This document shows positions 32,000-41,590 of a stretch of DNA of 51,219 nucleotides, in pieces. The notes under the pieces are model-generated. The model saw only the letters and a list, made by a program, of their open reading frames with translations, ran no database searches and was not told the origin of the DNA. Location of the stretch: the NCBI GenBank assembly GCA_947473045.1, contig CANJCO010000035.1, positions 1-51,219 on the forward strand, given 5' to 3'. The stretch's first letter is position 1. Every line of letters begins with the position of its first letter. The stretch comes from Myxococcales bacterium (GTDB lineage: Bacteria; Myxococcota_A; Polyangia; Polyangiales; Polyangiaceae). A program made the position numbers and the translations under genes.

Positions 32000-34900
32000 A
32001 TGTCGGGCGAACTTACTGCGACCATGAAAGAGCGCGCCGGCACGTTGAGCTTGCCGCCCGACGAACCTGCGCCCGCGGACGTGATGCCGGCGGTGCTGCC
32101 GCCGGAAGGCGTGCGCGCGTTCACCCCGAAAGAGATCGCGTCGCGCGTGCTGGAGCAGCGTCGCGTCGACGTATCGGGCGTTCGGGGATGCGCCGCGGCC
32201 GTGGTGGTCTCCGCGATCGCGCAGCAGGCCGATCGCCGCGTTGTGCTGGTGACCGCCGACCTCGACTCGGCGCGCAGAGCCGCCGACGAAATCGGCTTCT
32301 TTTTGCGGTCGGGCGACCAGGACGCCGAGGACACGGGCGAAGGCGACGTGCTCGTGTTCGCGGCCAGCGACACGTCTCCCTACGCCGACGTCAATCCCGA
32401 TCGGCGCGCTGCGATGGGGCGCATGGCGACGCTCGCGCACCTCGCGTTGGGCCGACCGTGGCGCGTGCTCGTCGTGCCGGTGATCGGTCTGTCGCGCAAG
32501 GTTCCCCCGCGCTCGGCGGTGAAGGCGCAGACGCACGCGATCGTCGCGGAGGCCGAGATCGACCGGGACCGCCTCGGCGCGCGTCTCATCGAGTCGGGTT
32601 ACCTGCGCGTGCCGGTGGTCGAAGACCCGGGCAGCTTCGCGGTGCGCGGCGCGCTGTTCGACGTGTGGCCGCCCAACCTCGACAAGCCCGTTCGCGTGGA
32701 GCTCTACGGCGACGTGGTGCTGTCGATTCAGTCGTTCGATCCCTACGAGCAAAAGACGCTCAAGAACGCCTCGCGCGCCTCGATTTCGCTGCCGCCCGCG
32801 CGCGAAGCCATCTTGTCGCAAGACAACGTCGCGCGCGCCCGTCAGCGGGTGCTTCAGCAGGCCGACGCCATCGACCTGCCGACGATGAAGGCGCGCGCGC
32901 TCGTCGACGACATCGCTTCGGGCCGCACGTTCTTCGGCGCCGACGGGCTTTTGCCTGCATACTACACAGAACTCGTCAGTCTGCTCTCGTACGTGGAATC
33001 AGGCGAAGTAGTCTTTGCGCTCGACGATCCGCCCGCGCTCACCGTGACGCTGCGTGAGGAGCTCGAGCGGGCCAGTCGCGACCACGCGGGGCGGCCGCGC
33101 GAGGTCAGCTTTCCGCCTGAGGCCTTCTACGCAGACGAGGCGAGCGTGGCCGACGTGATCGCGTCTGCGCGCCACGTCGTGCTCGCGCGCACGACGACGA
33201 TGGGCGCATCCGAAGCGGCGTTCGCGCAGTTCGAGACGATCGCCGATCCGTCGGCGGCGTGCGACGTGGCGGCGCGCGATCACGAAGACCTGTCGCGTGC
33301 GGTGAAGATGTCCCGCGCGGCGAGGGGCAAGGCCGGAACGCTCTCGCCGCTCGTGCATCGCGTCGCGCACTGGCAGTCGCACGGCCTGCGGGTCATCGTG
33401 GCGGCCCGCGCTGAGACGCAGGCAGAGCGCCTCGCGGGACTGCTTCGCCATCAGGGCGTCAAGTGCCGCGCCCGCCTCGGTCGCTTCGACCCGCGATGGA
33501 CGCGATCCGACGAAGACCGCGACGTCGCGCAGATCGTGGTGGGCGCGCTCTCTCGCGGCGTCGTGTTGCCGGCCGAAGGCTTCGCGCTCGTCACCGAAGA
33601 AGAGGTGTTCGGCGCGCGCAAGCACCGGCGCGAGAAGAGCGAAAAGAGCGCGGCGCGCCCGTTTCTCGAAGATCTGCGGAGCCTTTCGGTCGGCGATCTG
33701 GTCGTGCACGTCGAGCACGGAATCGGCCGCTATCAGGGCCTCGTTCACAAAGACGTGGCCGGGCTCGTGGTCGACCTGCTCGTCGTCGAATACTCGGGCG
33801 GCGACAAGCTCTACCTGCCTGTCTACAGGCTCAATCAGATTCAGAAATATTCTGGCGGCGAGAGCGCCGCGGCGAAGATCGATCGCCTCGGCGGCGCCAC
33901 GTTTTCGAAGACGAAGGCCCGCGCGCGCAAGGACGTGCGCAAGATGGCCGACGAGCTGCTTCGTCTGTACGCGGAGCGTCAGGCACAGACGCGGCCCGCC
34001 ATCGGCGGTCTCGACGACGAGTACCGCGCGTTCGAGGCGACCTTTCCCTTCGACGAGACGATCGATCAGGCGCGCGCGATCGATGACGTCAACTCCGACC
34101 TGTCGAAAGAGCGGCCGATGGATCGCCTCGTGTGCGGCGACGTCGGCTTCGGCAAGACCGAAGTCGCTCTGCGCGCGGCGTTCCGTGCCGCGCTCGCGGG
34201 CAAGCAGGTTGCGTTGCTCTGCCCGACCACGGTGCTCGCGCAGCAGCACTACCGCACGTTCGAGGCGCGCCTGCGCGACTACCCGGTCGTCATTCGCGCG
34301 ATGAGCCGTTTTCAGGGCGAAAAAGAGCAAAAAGAGACGATGCTCGCCCTCAAGGAGGGCAAGGTCGACATCGTCATCGGCACGCACCGCCTGCTGTCGA
34401 AGGACATCCACTTCAAAGACCTGGGGCTGCTCATCGTCGACGAAGAGCAGCGCTTCGGCGTCGTGCACAAGGAGCGCATCAAGCAGATGCGCACCAACGT
34501 CGACGTGCTCACCCTCACCGCCACGCCCATCCCGCGAACGCTGCAAATGGCCGTCGGCGGCCTGCGCGACTTGTCGCTCATCACCACCCCGCCCAGCGAT
34601 CGCCGCGCGGTGCGCACGATCGTCACGCGCATGGACGACCAGGTGCTGCGCGACGCCGTCACGCGCGAGATGTCGCGCGGCGGACAGGTATTTTACGTCT
34701 ACAACCGCGTCGAGGGGCTCTACGACAAGGCGAGGCGCCTGCAGGAGCTCGTGCCCGAGGCGCGCATCGCCGTGGGACACGGACAGATGACGCGGGCGTC
34801 GAAGGAGGGCGAGACCGGCGCGCTCGAAAAGACGATGATCGACTTCGTCGAGGGTCGCTACGACGTGCTCTGCGCCACCGCGATCGTCGAGAGCGGGCTC

Positions 34901-35707
34901 GACATTCCGCGCGCCAACACGATCCTCATCGACCGCGCCGACCTGTTCGGGCTCGCGCAGCTCTACCAGTTGCGCGGTCGCGTCGGCCGCTCGAAGGAGC
35001 GCGCGTACTGCTATCTGATTGTGCCGCCGTTCGACGTGATGACCGACGAAGCGCGCGCGCGCATCGAGGCCCTCGAGCGCCACACCGAGCTGGGCAGCGG
35101 CTTTCAGATCGCCTCGCTCGATCTCGAGCTGCGCGGCGGCGGCGATTTGCTGGGCGCCGAGCAGTCGGGCGCGGTCGCGAGCGTGGGCTTCGAGCTGTTT
35201 TGCCAGATGCTCGAAGAGGCGGGCGCCGAGCTGCGCGGGCAGGAAATCGTCCACGAGGTCGACACCGAGCTTTCGTTCGACGTCGCCGCGCTTTTGCCCG
35301 AGGAATACGTCGGAGACGTGGGCGTGCGGCTGTCGCTCTACAAGCGGCTCGCCAGCGCGATCGACGAGGCGCACGTGGCCGAGATCGCCGAGGAGATGGA
35401 AAACCGCTTTGGTCCCCCTCCCGAGGACGCGCGCCGCTTCGTGGCGCTGATGGGGCTCAAGACCGAGCTGCGTCGCTTGCGCGTGCTGGGCTGCGAGGCG
35501 AACTCGCGCATCGTCACGCTCCACCTGCGCGACGACACGCCCCTCGATCCGCGCAAGATCCTCGAGCTCGTGCGCGCGCCGCGGAGCGCCTACCGGCTGA
35601 CTCCCGACATGCGGCTGTCGCGCCGCTTCGATGACGCCGCGGGTAACGGGATCACCCACTGCGAGGCGCTGCTGTCTGAGCTCGCCAAGTGTATGAAGCC
35701 GGGCTGA
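32000..35707 (+). CDS. mfd: Transcription-repair coupling factor Mfd
   Basis: Mfd removes RNA polymerase stalled at DNA lesions and recruits UvrA. The 1235-residue product has UvrB-like N-terminal domains ('FAASDTSPYADVNPD', 'GSFAVRGALFDVWPP'), the polymerase-interaction CarD-like domain ('GDLVVHVEHGIGRYQGLV'), and an SF2 translocase with 'VCGDVGFGKTEVALRAAF', 'VIGTHRLLSKD', 'VDEEQRFGVVHKE', 'TLTATPIPRTLQMAV' and 'NTILIDRADLFGLAQLYQLRGRVGRS' (partial). The TRCF C-terminal domain ends it. All domains appear intact. The ATG at 32000 has no good ribosome site; a second ATG at 32024 is possible. It is unrelated to the flagellar genes. Confidence 0.97.
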   Translation: MSGELTATMKERAGTLSLPPDEPAPADVMPAVLPPEGVRAFTPKEIASRVLEQRRVDVSGVRGCAAAVVVSAIAQQADRRVVLVTADLDSARRAADEIGFFLRSGDQDAEDTGEGDVLVFAASDTSPYADVNPDRRAAMGRMATLAHLALGRPWRVLVVPVIGLSRKVPPRSAVKAQTHAIVAEAEIDRDRLGARLIESGYLRVPVVEDPGSFAVRGALFDVWPPNLDKPVRVELYGDVVLSIQSFDPYEQKTLKNASRASISLPPAREAILSQDNVARARQRVLQQADAIDLPTMKARALVDDIASGRTFFGADGLLPAYYTELVSLLSYVESGEVVFALDDPPALTVTLREELERASRDHAGRPREVSFPPEAFYADEASVADVIASARHVVLARTTTMGASEAAFAQFETIADPSAACDVAARDHEDLSRAVKMSRAARGKAGTLSPLVHRVAHWQSHGLRVIVAARAETQAERLAGLLRHQGVKCRARLGRFDPRWTRSDEDRDVAQIVVGALSRGVVLPAEGFALVTEEEVFGARKHRREKSEKSAARPFLEDLRSLSVGDLVVHVEHGIGRYQGLVHKDVAGLVVDLLVVEYSGGDKLYLPVYRLNQIQKYSGGESAAAKIDRLGGATFSKTKARARKDVRKMADELLRLYAERQAQTRPAIGGLDDEYRAFEATFPFDETIDQARAIDDVNSDLSKERPMDRLVCGDVGFGKTEVALRAAFRAALAGKQVALLCPTTVLAQQHYRTFEARLRDYPVVIRAMSRFQGEKEQKETMLALKEGKVDIVIGTHRLLSKDIHFKDLGLLIVDEEQRFGVVHKERIKQMRTNVDVLTLTATPIPRTLQMAVGGLRDLSLITTPPSDRRAVRTIVTRMDDQVLRDAVTREMSRGGQVFYVYNRVEGLYDKARRLQELVPEARIAVGHGQMTRASKEGETGALEKTMIDFVEGRYDVLCATAIVESGLDIPRANTILIDRADLFGLAQLYQLRGRVGRSKERAYCYLIVPPFDVMTDEARARIEALERHTELGSGFQIASLDLELRGGGDLLGAEQSGAVASVGFELFCQMLEEAGAELRGQEIVHEVDTELSFDVAALLPEEYVGDVGVRLSLYKRLASAIDEAHVAEIAEEMENRFGPPPEDARRFVALMGLKTELRRLRVLGCEANSRIVTLHLRDDTPLDPRKILELVRAPRSAYRLTPDMRLSRRFDDAAGNGITHCEALLSELAKCMKPG

Positions 35708-35754
35708 TCGCGAAGCTCGCGCCATCCGCGGCCCGACGCGCTACGATTGCCGCC

Positions 35755-37164
35755 ATGAAATTCGTTACGGCGCTCGGCCTGTCGGCGGTCACTCTCGCGC
35801 TTGCCTCTGCGTGCTCGTCATCGACGCAGTCGCAGCCGGTGACGTTTCACAAGGACGTCGAGCCGATTTTGCAGGCGCACTGTCAGAGCTGCCACGTCGC
35901 GGGCGGGATCGCACCGTTTCCGCTCGTGACGTTCGCCGACGCGAAGCCGATGGCGCCGATGCTCGCGGTGGCGACGGCGTCGAAGAAGATGCCGCCGTGG
36001 GGCGCGACCGAGTCGGCGGCGTGCGCGCCGCGATTTGGCTGGACCCACGATCCCCGGCTGTCGACGGCGCAGATCGCGACGCTGGACACGTGGTCGAAGA
36101 CCGGCACGCTCGAGGGCAACCTCGCCGATGCGCCGCCGCCGGTCGACGCGCGCCCGGGCCTTCCCGGCGTGCAGATGGAGCTTCAGCCCGCCGGACCCTA
36201 CTCCGTGAGCGCCACCAGCAGCGACGCGTTCCGCTGTTTCGTGCTCGATCCGAAGCTCGCGCAGGACACTTGGGTGAGCGGTGCGAACGTCATTCCGGGC
36301 AACGCCGAGATCGTTCACCACGTGATCTTGTTCACCGATCCGGCCGGCGAGAGCGCGAAGAAGACGCTGGGCGCTGACGGGGGCTACGAGTGCTTTGGCG
36401 GCATAGGCGTGCAGGATACAAGTATCTTGATGGCCTGGGCGCCGGGCATGCAGGCGCAGGAGTTCCCCCCCAACGTCGGCACGAAGCTGACCGCCGGAAC
36501 GCAGCTCGTCATGCAGGTGCACTATCATCCGCATACCGTTGCCGCGGCCACCTCGGACAAGCCCGACCTGACCCGCGCGCAGCTGCGATTCAATCCTGCG
36601 ACTCCCGAATATGCGCTGGTGAGTTTGCTGCTCGGAAACTTCGACAAGACCGAGAAGAACGGCGACGGGTTCGTCTACGATTCGAGCGATCCGCAGGCGC
36701 TCTCGACGTTTGTGATCCCGGCGGGGGCGAAAGACCGGACGGTGACGCAGCGGGTGACCCTGCCGCCCACGCTCGACGGCAAGAACGCGCTGCCGACGCT
36801 TCGCATTTACGGTATCGGCGGGCACATGCACTGGGTCGGAACGAAGGTCGAGATTACCGCGCACCGACTCACGCCGCTCGATCCCGAGCCGCAAGACGAG
36901 TGTCTGCTGGGCATTCCGAACTGGGACTTCAACTGGCAACGCGTTTATCACTACGACACCGATATCGAGACGCTGCCGTCGCTGCGGCAGTTCGATCAGG
37001 TCACGCTGAAGTGCACCTACGACAACACGCTGCAAAATTCGAAGGTGCAGCTTGCGCTCTCGCAACAGGGACTCAAGCAGCCGGCCGACGTGAAGCTCGG
37101 CGAGACGACCCTCGACGAGATGTGCCTCGGCATCTTTCAGCTGGTGGCCAAGGTCGCTCCCTGA
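35755..37164 (+). CDS. Lipoprotein fusing a c-type haem segment to a copper monooxygenase (PHM-like) domain
   Basis: The 469-residue product has a lipobox SAC (C20) and a cytochrome-like segment with one CxxCH (C43-QS-C46-H47, followed by PF/Met-rich sequence). The rest is a two-domain type II copper, ascorbate-dependent monooxygenase-like region. Candidate copper ligands are visible: 'IVHHVILF', 'MQVHYHPH' and 'GIGGHMHWVG'. Such proteins are common in Myxococcota and are thought to be periplasmic oxygenases, but the substrate is unknown. The ATG at 35755 is preferred over a 5' extension because it starts the signal peptide. It is convergent with the kinase gene, 1 bp apart. Confidence 0.85.
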   Translation: MKFVTALGLSAVTLALASACSSSTQSQPVTFHKDVEPILQAHCQSCHVAGGIAPFPLVTFADAKPMAPMLAVATASKKMPPWGATESAACAPRFGWTHDPRLSTAQIATLDTWSKTGTLEGNLADAPPPVDARPGLPGVQMELQPAGPYSVSATSSDAFRCFVLDPKLAQDTWVSGANVIPGNAEIVHHVILFTDPAGESAKKTLGADGGYECFGGIGVQDTSILMAWAPGMQAQEFPPNVGTKLTAGTQLVMQVHYHPHTVAAATSDKPDLTRAQLRFNPATPEYALVSLLLGNFDKTEKNGDGFVYDSSDPQALSTFVIPAGAKDRTVTQRVTLPPTLDGKNALPTLRIYGIGGHMHWVGTKVEITAHRLTPLDPEPQDECLLGIPNWDFNWQRVYHYDTDIETLPSLRQFDQVTLKCTYDNTLQNSKVQLALSQQGLKQPADVKLGETTLDEMCLGIFQLVAKVAP

Positions 37165-37165
37165 T

Positions 37166-39532
37166 TCAGGTGGCCGGCGGCTCTCCGAACGCTGCGCGCA
37201 CGTGGTTCGCGCGCCCGAGAACGGTCGCGCGCGCGGCCTGAAATGCGGGCTCTTCGCGGAGCGTCGCGAGCGTGGTGCAGCGGTCCATCCATTCGAGATC
37301 GAAGAGGCCCGATTCGACTGCGCGCTCGATCGACGCGATCGCAGCGGCGTGGTCGACCACCAGCGCGAAAGCCTCGGCCGAGATCTGATGATAAGCGGAC
37401 TTGGCGCGCTTGGTCCCGGGTATCAGCGCGAGCAAAAGCTCGGACGCGGATCGCTGCTCGTCGGTCAGGTTCCGCGAAAGGATCGATCGGCACAACGAGA
37501 GCACGAGCGGCGCTTGAACCGTGGTGCTCTGCTCGAGGATGGGGATGAGCGTCTCTGCCATGCGCGCGTCGTCTCGCCAGGCCGCCATGCGCACGAGCAG
37601 GATCCACTGCACGGAGCGTGGTTCTTTTGTGTTCAGCGCTTCAGTCGTCCAGCGTTCGACCGCCTCCCAGTTTCGATCGAACGCGTCGAGCCGCGCGCGC
37701 AGGGCCACGACGTTGCCGAAGCGTGGCTCGAGCGCCAGCGCTCGTTCGATTCGCGTTCGGGCCGCGCTCGTCGGCCCGGTCTCGGAGAGCAGCTGCGCCG
37801 CACGCTCCCAGGCATCGGGGTGCAGCGGCGAACGACGCAGGGCTTCGGCGATCAGGTTTGCGCACCGCTGGAGGTCGCCCTCGTGCAGTGCGATGGACGC
37901 GAGCGCCACGAGCGGATCGGCGGCCAGCGGCGCGAGCTGTTGCGCCCGCAGCGCAGCGGTGCGCCCCTCGTCGAGGGTCGCCGTCGAGGCCACGGGCATC
38001 CCGAGCATTCGCGCGACGGCGAGCGCATAGCCGGTCGCGATGAGCGCGTCGTCCGGCGCGCGGTCGCGCGCAGCCAGCAGCAGATCGCGCGATTTCGAGA
38101 CGGCGTCGGGCGCAAATTTGAAGAACTCGTGTCGACCGCGCAGGTATAAATCGATGGCCTCGGGATCGGTGGTCCGCACCCGCTCTGGCTGGGCCGCTAC
38201 CGTAAGCGCGGTGGCGATCTCGCGGGCCGCTTCGTCGGCGATACGAAGCACATCGGCGCGGGCGCCGTCCCATCGTTTGGCCCAGAGCTGAAAACCGTCG
38301 GTGACGCTGAGCAGCCGCGCCGAAACCCGAAGGGCGTCTCCTGCGACGCGCACCGATCCGTCGACGACGACTTGCACGCTCAGCTCGCGCCCGAGGTCGC
38401 GTGCATCGCGTTGCGTGCCCTGCAAGTGCGCTACTGCGCTTCTCGGGCGCACGCGAAGGCCGGCGGTCATCGACAGCGTGTCGATGATGTCGTCGACGAG
38501 GCCCTCGACGAGATAGTCGTCCGCCCCGGCGCTGCGGAAGGGCAGCACGGCGACGGTCTTCGCGCTGCTCTGTGCCGACGCGTCGGGCGTGCGCGGCGCC
38601 AGCGGTAGCGGGTTGGCGAGGGGCGGCAAGAGCGTCGCCCCGGCGAGGCAGGATGCGACTTCAACGGCCGACGACGGGCGATCTTGCGGCGCGCGCGCCA
38701 TGCAACGCATCACGAGGTGCGCGATCACGTCGGGCAGGTCGGTGCGGGCCGGGCGGGGATCCGGCGGCGGCTTCACGAGCCGCGCCGCGGCGATCGCGAA
38801 AATCGACTCGCCCTGCCACGGAAGCTGCCCCGTCAGCATTTCGTACATCATCGCGCCGAGCGCATAGATGTCGGCCCGCGCGTCGACGTCGGGCTGCGCC
38901 TCGACCTGTTCGGGAGACATGTACGCGGGCGTTCCGACCGCCGCTCCCATCGTGGGATGCGCGACGCCCGGATCGACGGCGCGGGCGATGCCGAAGTCGG
39001 TGATGACCACGCGCCCGGCTGGCGTGACGAGCACGTTGTCGGGCTTGAGATCGCGGTGCACCACGCCCGCTGCATGCGCTGCTGTGAGGCCCGCGCAAAT
39101 CGTCGTCACCGTCTCGATGAAGGTGTCGATGGGCATTGCGCCTTGCCGCGCGAGCAACGCAGCGAGCGACTCTCCGGCGATGAGCTCCATGGTGAGAAAG
39201 CGCTCTCCGTTGTGCTCGCCGAGGTCGAAGGTGCGCGCCACGCTCGTATGGGTGATCTTGCGCGCGAGCTTCACTTCGCGACGAAATCGCTCGACCATCG
39301 AGGGATCGCGCGCCAGCTCGGGGCGGAGAACCTTGAGCGCGACCGTTTCGTCGAGCTCGCAATCGCGTGCACGATACACCGATCCCATCCCGCCGACCCC
39401 GATGAGGGCGAGGATCTCGTACCTCCCCGCGAGCCTTTCCGGCGGCAGCGTCGCGCCCGGGGGCGAGCTCAGCACCGCCGGGTCATCGGTAGCCACGGTC
39501 GCTGCGAAGCCCTCGGCCGGCCCGCGATTCAC
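37166..39532 (-). CDS. Ser/Thr protein kinase with TolB-like and TPR-like C-terminus
   Basis: A 788-residue Hanks-type kinase. The kinase domain (about 37-300) has glycine loop GVGGMGSVY, catalytic 'VVHRDLKPDNVLV', DFG in 'VITDFGIA' and 'GTPAYMSPEQV', so it should be active. Residues about 330-430 ('VAVLPFRSAGADDYLVEGLVDDI', partial; 'VVVDGSVRVAGDALRVSARLL', partial) match the TolB/FlgO-like domain often fused to regulators. About 440-780 is a TPR-like helical array, with repeated 'A.A...AP' blocks. There is no membrane helix, so it is probably cytosolic. It lies 7 bp after the small lipoprotein gene, in one operon with the upstream kinase. Confidence 0.9.
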   Translation of the reverse strand: MNRGPAEGFAATVATDDPAVLSSPPGATLPPERLAGRYEILALIGVGGMGSVYRARDCELDETVALKVLRPELARDPSMVERFRREVKLARKITHTSVARTFDLGEHNGERFLTMELIAGESLAALLARQGAMPIDTFIETVTTICAGLTAAHAAGVVHRDLKPDNVLVTPAGRVVITDFGIARAVDPGVAHPTMGAAVGTPAYMSPEQVEAQPDVDARADIYALGAMMYEMLTGQLPWQGESIFAIAAARLVKPPPDPRPARTDLPDVIAHLVMRCMARAPQDRPSSAVEVASCLAGATLLPPLANPLPLAPRTPDASAQSSAKTVAVLPFRSAGADDYLVEGLVDDIIDTLSMTAGLRVRPRSAVAHLQGTQRDARDLGRELSVQVVVDGSVRVAGDALRVSARLLSVTDGFQLWAKRWDGARADVLRIADEAAREIATALTVAAQPERVRTTDPEAIDLYLRGRHEFFKFAPDAVSKSRDLLLAARDRAPDDALIATGYALAVARMLGMPVASTATLDEGRTAALRAQQLAPLAADPLVALASIALHEGDLQRCANLIAEALRRSPLHPDAWERAAQLLSETGPTSAARTRIERALALEPRFGNVVALRARLDAFDRNWEAVERWTTEALNTKEPRSVQWILLVRMAAWRDDARMAETLIPILEQSTTVQAPLVLSLCRSILSRNLTDEQRSASELLLALIPGTKRAKSAYHQISAEAFALVVDHAAAIASIERAVESGLFDLEWMDRCTTLATLREEPAFQAARATVLGRANHVRAAFGEPPAT

Positions 39533-39539
39533 GCGCGGC

Positions 39540-39941
39540 TCACAGGTGCCCGCCGCTGGCGAGGCACGCGGACTTGAGCGTCTCGAACTCTTTCTGTCTT
39601 CCGTTGGCGAGCATCACCTTCGCGGCTGCGCAGGCGGGGGGCAGCGCGGTGGTGGCGGGCGGCGCCGAGGCGGAGGTTGCAGGACGCGGAGCGACGCCCG
39701 GCTTTGCAGCGGCGACGGGCGGCGGCAGCGTGTGCGCGAGCGGCGCGAGAGGCGCGAGCGGCGCCACGTCCCCGGACGAATCGGCCGGCGCCGGCGACGA
39801 AGGCTCGGCCGCGGCGACCGTGCCGACCGCTCCCGAAGGAGCCGCGTCGGGCAGCAGCATGTCCGCGTTCTTCTTGCACGCGCCGAGCGCGCTCAGGCTT
39901 GCGGTCAACACGCCCCAGGCGATGCACTGCTTGATGTTCAC
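39540..39941 (-). CDS. Small lipoprotein sharing its C-terminus with the adjacent kinase
   Basis: A 133-residue lipoprotein with lipobox LGAC near residue 22, a Pro/Ala-rich stalk (about 35-95) and a C-terminal 34-residue module containing 'PPACAAAKVMLANGRQKEF' and 'GGHL' with two cysteines. The module is 27 of 34 residues identical to the C-terminus of the membrane kinase encoded just upstream. The start is GTG at 39941 in a GTGA overlap with the kinase stop, so the two are translationally coupled. The function is unknown. The shared tail would put both modules on the same side of the inner membrane. Confidence 0.8.
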   Translation of the reverse strand: MNIKQCIAWGVLTASLSALGACKKNADMLLPDAAPSGAVGTVAAAEPSSPAPADSSGDVAPLAPLAPLAHTLPPPVAAAKPGVAPRPATSASAPPATTALPPACAAAKVMLANGRQKEFETLKSACLASGGHL

Positions 39942-41536
39942 AGGTGGCCTCCCGCAGCTTCGCAGGCTGCCTTCAGCGAACGAAACTCGCGCTCCCTGCC
40001 GTTCGCGAGCATGACCTTCGCGGCGGCGCAGGCCGGCGGCAGGTGCGGCGGCGGCGTGGGTGGTGCGGTTGCGGTCGCAGTCGCCGTCGCGGGCGCAGTT
40101 GTGGTCGCCGTCGCGGTGGCGGTGGCCGTCGCGGTGGCCGTCGGAGCGGCGCCAGCGTCGCGCTTTGCGGTAGGAGCCACCCAGACCGGCGGCGTCTTCG
40201 TCGGGCTCAGCGGGGCGACCGGGCCCGGATCGGCGGCGCTCGCGGTCTCGGTTGCTGTGGCTGTAGCCGTTGCGATGACGAGCGACGTGGCGCTCGCCGT
40301 TGCGCTGCTCGCAGCACCTGTCGAAGCGTGCCCGGACTGCGTGACAAAATAAGCCACAATCGCGCCCACACTAAACAGCCCGCCGATCGCGAGGACGGCC
40401 AAAATCAGGCCATTTCCGCCGCTCTTTCGTGCGCTTTGGGGAGCTTGCTGCGGCGCGGCCGCCTGCGGAAACGCGCTTGGCGTGTAGGCGTAGCTCGACG
40501 GCCCCGTGGTGGGGTAGCCCGGCGGAGCCGAGCGGTAGCCGCTTACGGCCGACGGCGTGACGGAGGGCGCGCCGAGCTCGGTGCGTGCGTGCACTCCGGC
40601 GGCATCGGTGACGGCGCCCGCGACAGGCAGCACCGCCGTGGATGGCCCCGCGGCTGCGAAAGCCTCGTAGAACGCGCCGGCGGTCGACCACCGGGTCGCG
40701 GCGTCTTTCATCAGCGCGCGGGTGATCGCGTCTTTCATCGCGGGCGGCAGGTTCGCGCCATTGGGGGTTGCGTCGAGCGACATCGGCTGCGCGGTCATGT
40801 GCGCCGTCGCCCATTCCCACGCTGTGTTGCCGCTGAACGGCAGGCGCCCGGTGAGCATTTCGAACGCCACGACGCCGAGCGAATAGATATCGCTGCGCAG
40901 GTCGATCGGCTTTCCGGTGAACTGCTCCGGGCTCATGTAAGGGGGCGTCCCGAGCACCGTGCCCTGCTGCGTGAGCTTGCTCTCTTCGGTGTCGACCGCA
41001 GCCGAGCGCTTGGCGATCCCGAAATCGAGCACTTTCACCCAGTCTTTTTGGCCGGCCGAGTCGCAGAGCAGAATGTTCTCGGGCTTCAGGTCGCGGTGCA
41101 CGATGCCGAGCCCGTGGGCTTCGTCGAGCGAACCGGTCACCTGCTCGAGAATTTTCTTCGCGCGACCGGGAGTGAGCGGCCCCTCTTTCTCGAGTACGTC
41201 GGCCACCGTGCGGCCTTGCACGAACTCCATCACGATGTAGAGCTGACCGTCGTCGGTCGTGCCGAAATCGTACACCGTGATGGTGTTGGGGTGCTTGAGC
41301 GCGGCGACCGTGCCGACCTCGCGCTCGAACCGGGCGAGCACCTTCGGATCGTGCGACAGGTGCTCGTGCAGCGTCTTGACGGCGACCTTCCGGGTCGTGT
41401 CGCCAAGTCGCTGCTCGCCCTCGTAGACGCAGCCCATCCCGCCCTCGCCGAGAACGCGCGTGATTCGATATTTGCCGCCGACCGATCGCCCTACGAGCGA
41501 GTGTTGCGGCGATTGGCCCTGATCGAGGTTCGTCAT
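39938..41536 (-). CDS. Membrane Ser/Thr protein kinase (Pkn-type)
   Basis: A 532-residue kinase. The domain (about 24-290) has GEGGMGCVY, 'VAVKTL', 'GIVHRDLKPENILL', 'VLDFGIAK' and 'GTPPYMSPEQF', all consistent with activity. A Pro/Tyr-rich juxtamembrane part follows, then one membrane helix at about 377-400 ('GLILAVLAIGGLFSVGAIVA'). The extracytoplasmic part has low-complexity Ala-Thr repeats and ends in the 34-residue CxxxKVMLANGR...C...GGHL module. The orientation puts that module in the periplasm, possibly as a sensor. It is first in the kinase-lipoprotein-kinase operon. Confidence 0.92.
   Translation of the reverse strand: MTNLDQGQSPQHSLVGRSVGGKYRITRVLGEGGMGCVYEGEQRLGDTTRKVAVKTLHEHLSHDPKVLARFEREVGTVAALKHPNTITVYDFGTTDDGQLYIVMEFVQGRTVADVLEKEGPLTPGRAKKILEQVTGSLDEAHGLGIVHRDLKPENILLCDSAGQKDWVKVLDFGIAKRSAAVDTEESKLTQQGTVLGTPPYMSPEQFTGKPIDLRSDIYSLGVVAFEMLTGRLPFSGNTAWEWATAHMTAQPMSLDATPNGANLPPAMKDAITRALMKDAATRWSTAGAFYEAFAAAGPSTAVLPVAGAVTDAAGVHARTELGAPSVTPSAVSGYRSAPPGYPTTGPSSYAYTPSAFPQAAAPQQAPQSARKSGGNGLILAVLAIGGLFSVGAIVAYFVTQSGHASTGAASSATASATSLVIATATATATETASAADPGPVAPLSPTKTPPVWVAPTAKRDAGAAPTATATATATATATTTAPATATATATAPPTPPPHLPPACAAAKVMLANGREREFRSLKAACEAAGGHL
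40063..40145 (-). repeat. Low-complexity Ala-Thr coding repeat
   Basis: Short GCGACG/GCCACC-type hexamer repeats encode (AT)n runs in the extracytoplasmic linker of the kinase. It is a likely slippage-prone tract with variable length between strains. Confidence 0.75.
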
Positions 41537-41590
41537 GAGACCGCAGATCGTACTAGAGCCGGGCCCGATCCGCTGCCAAATGTCCTTGGG

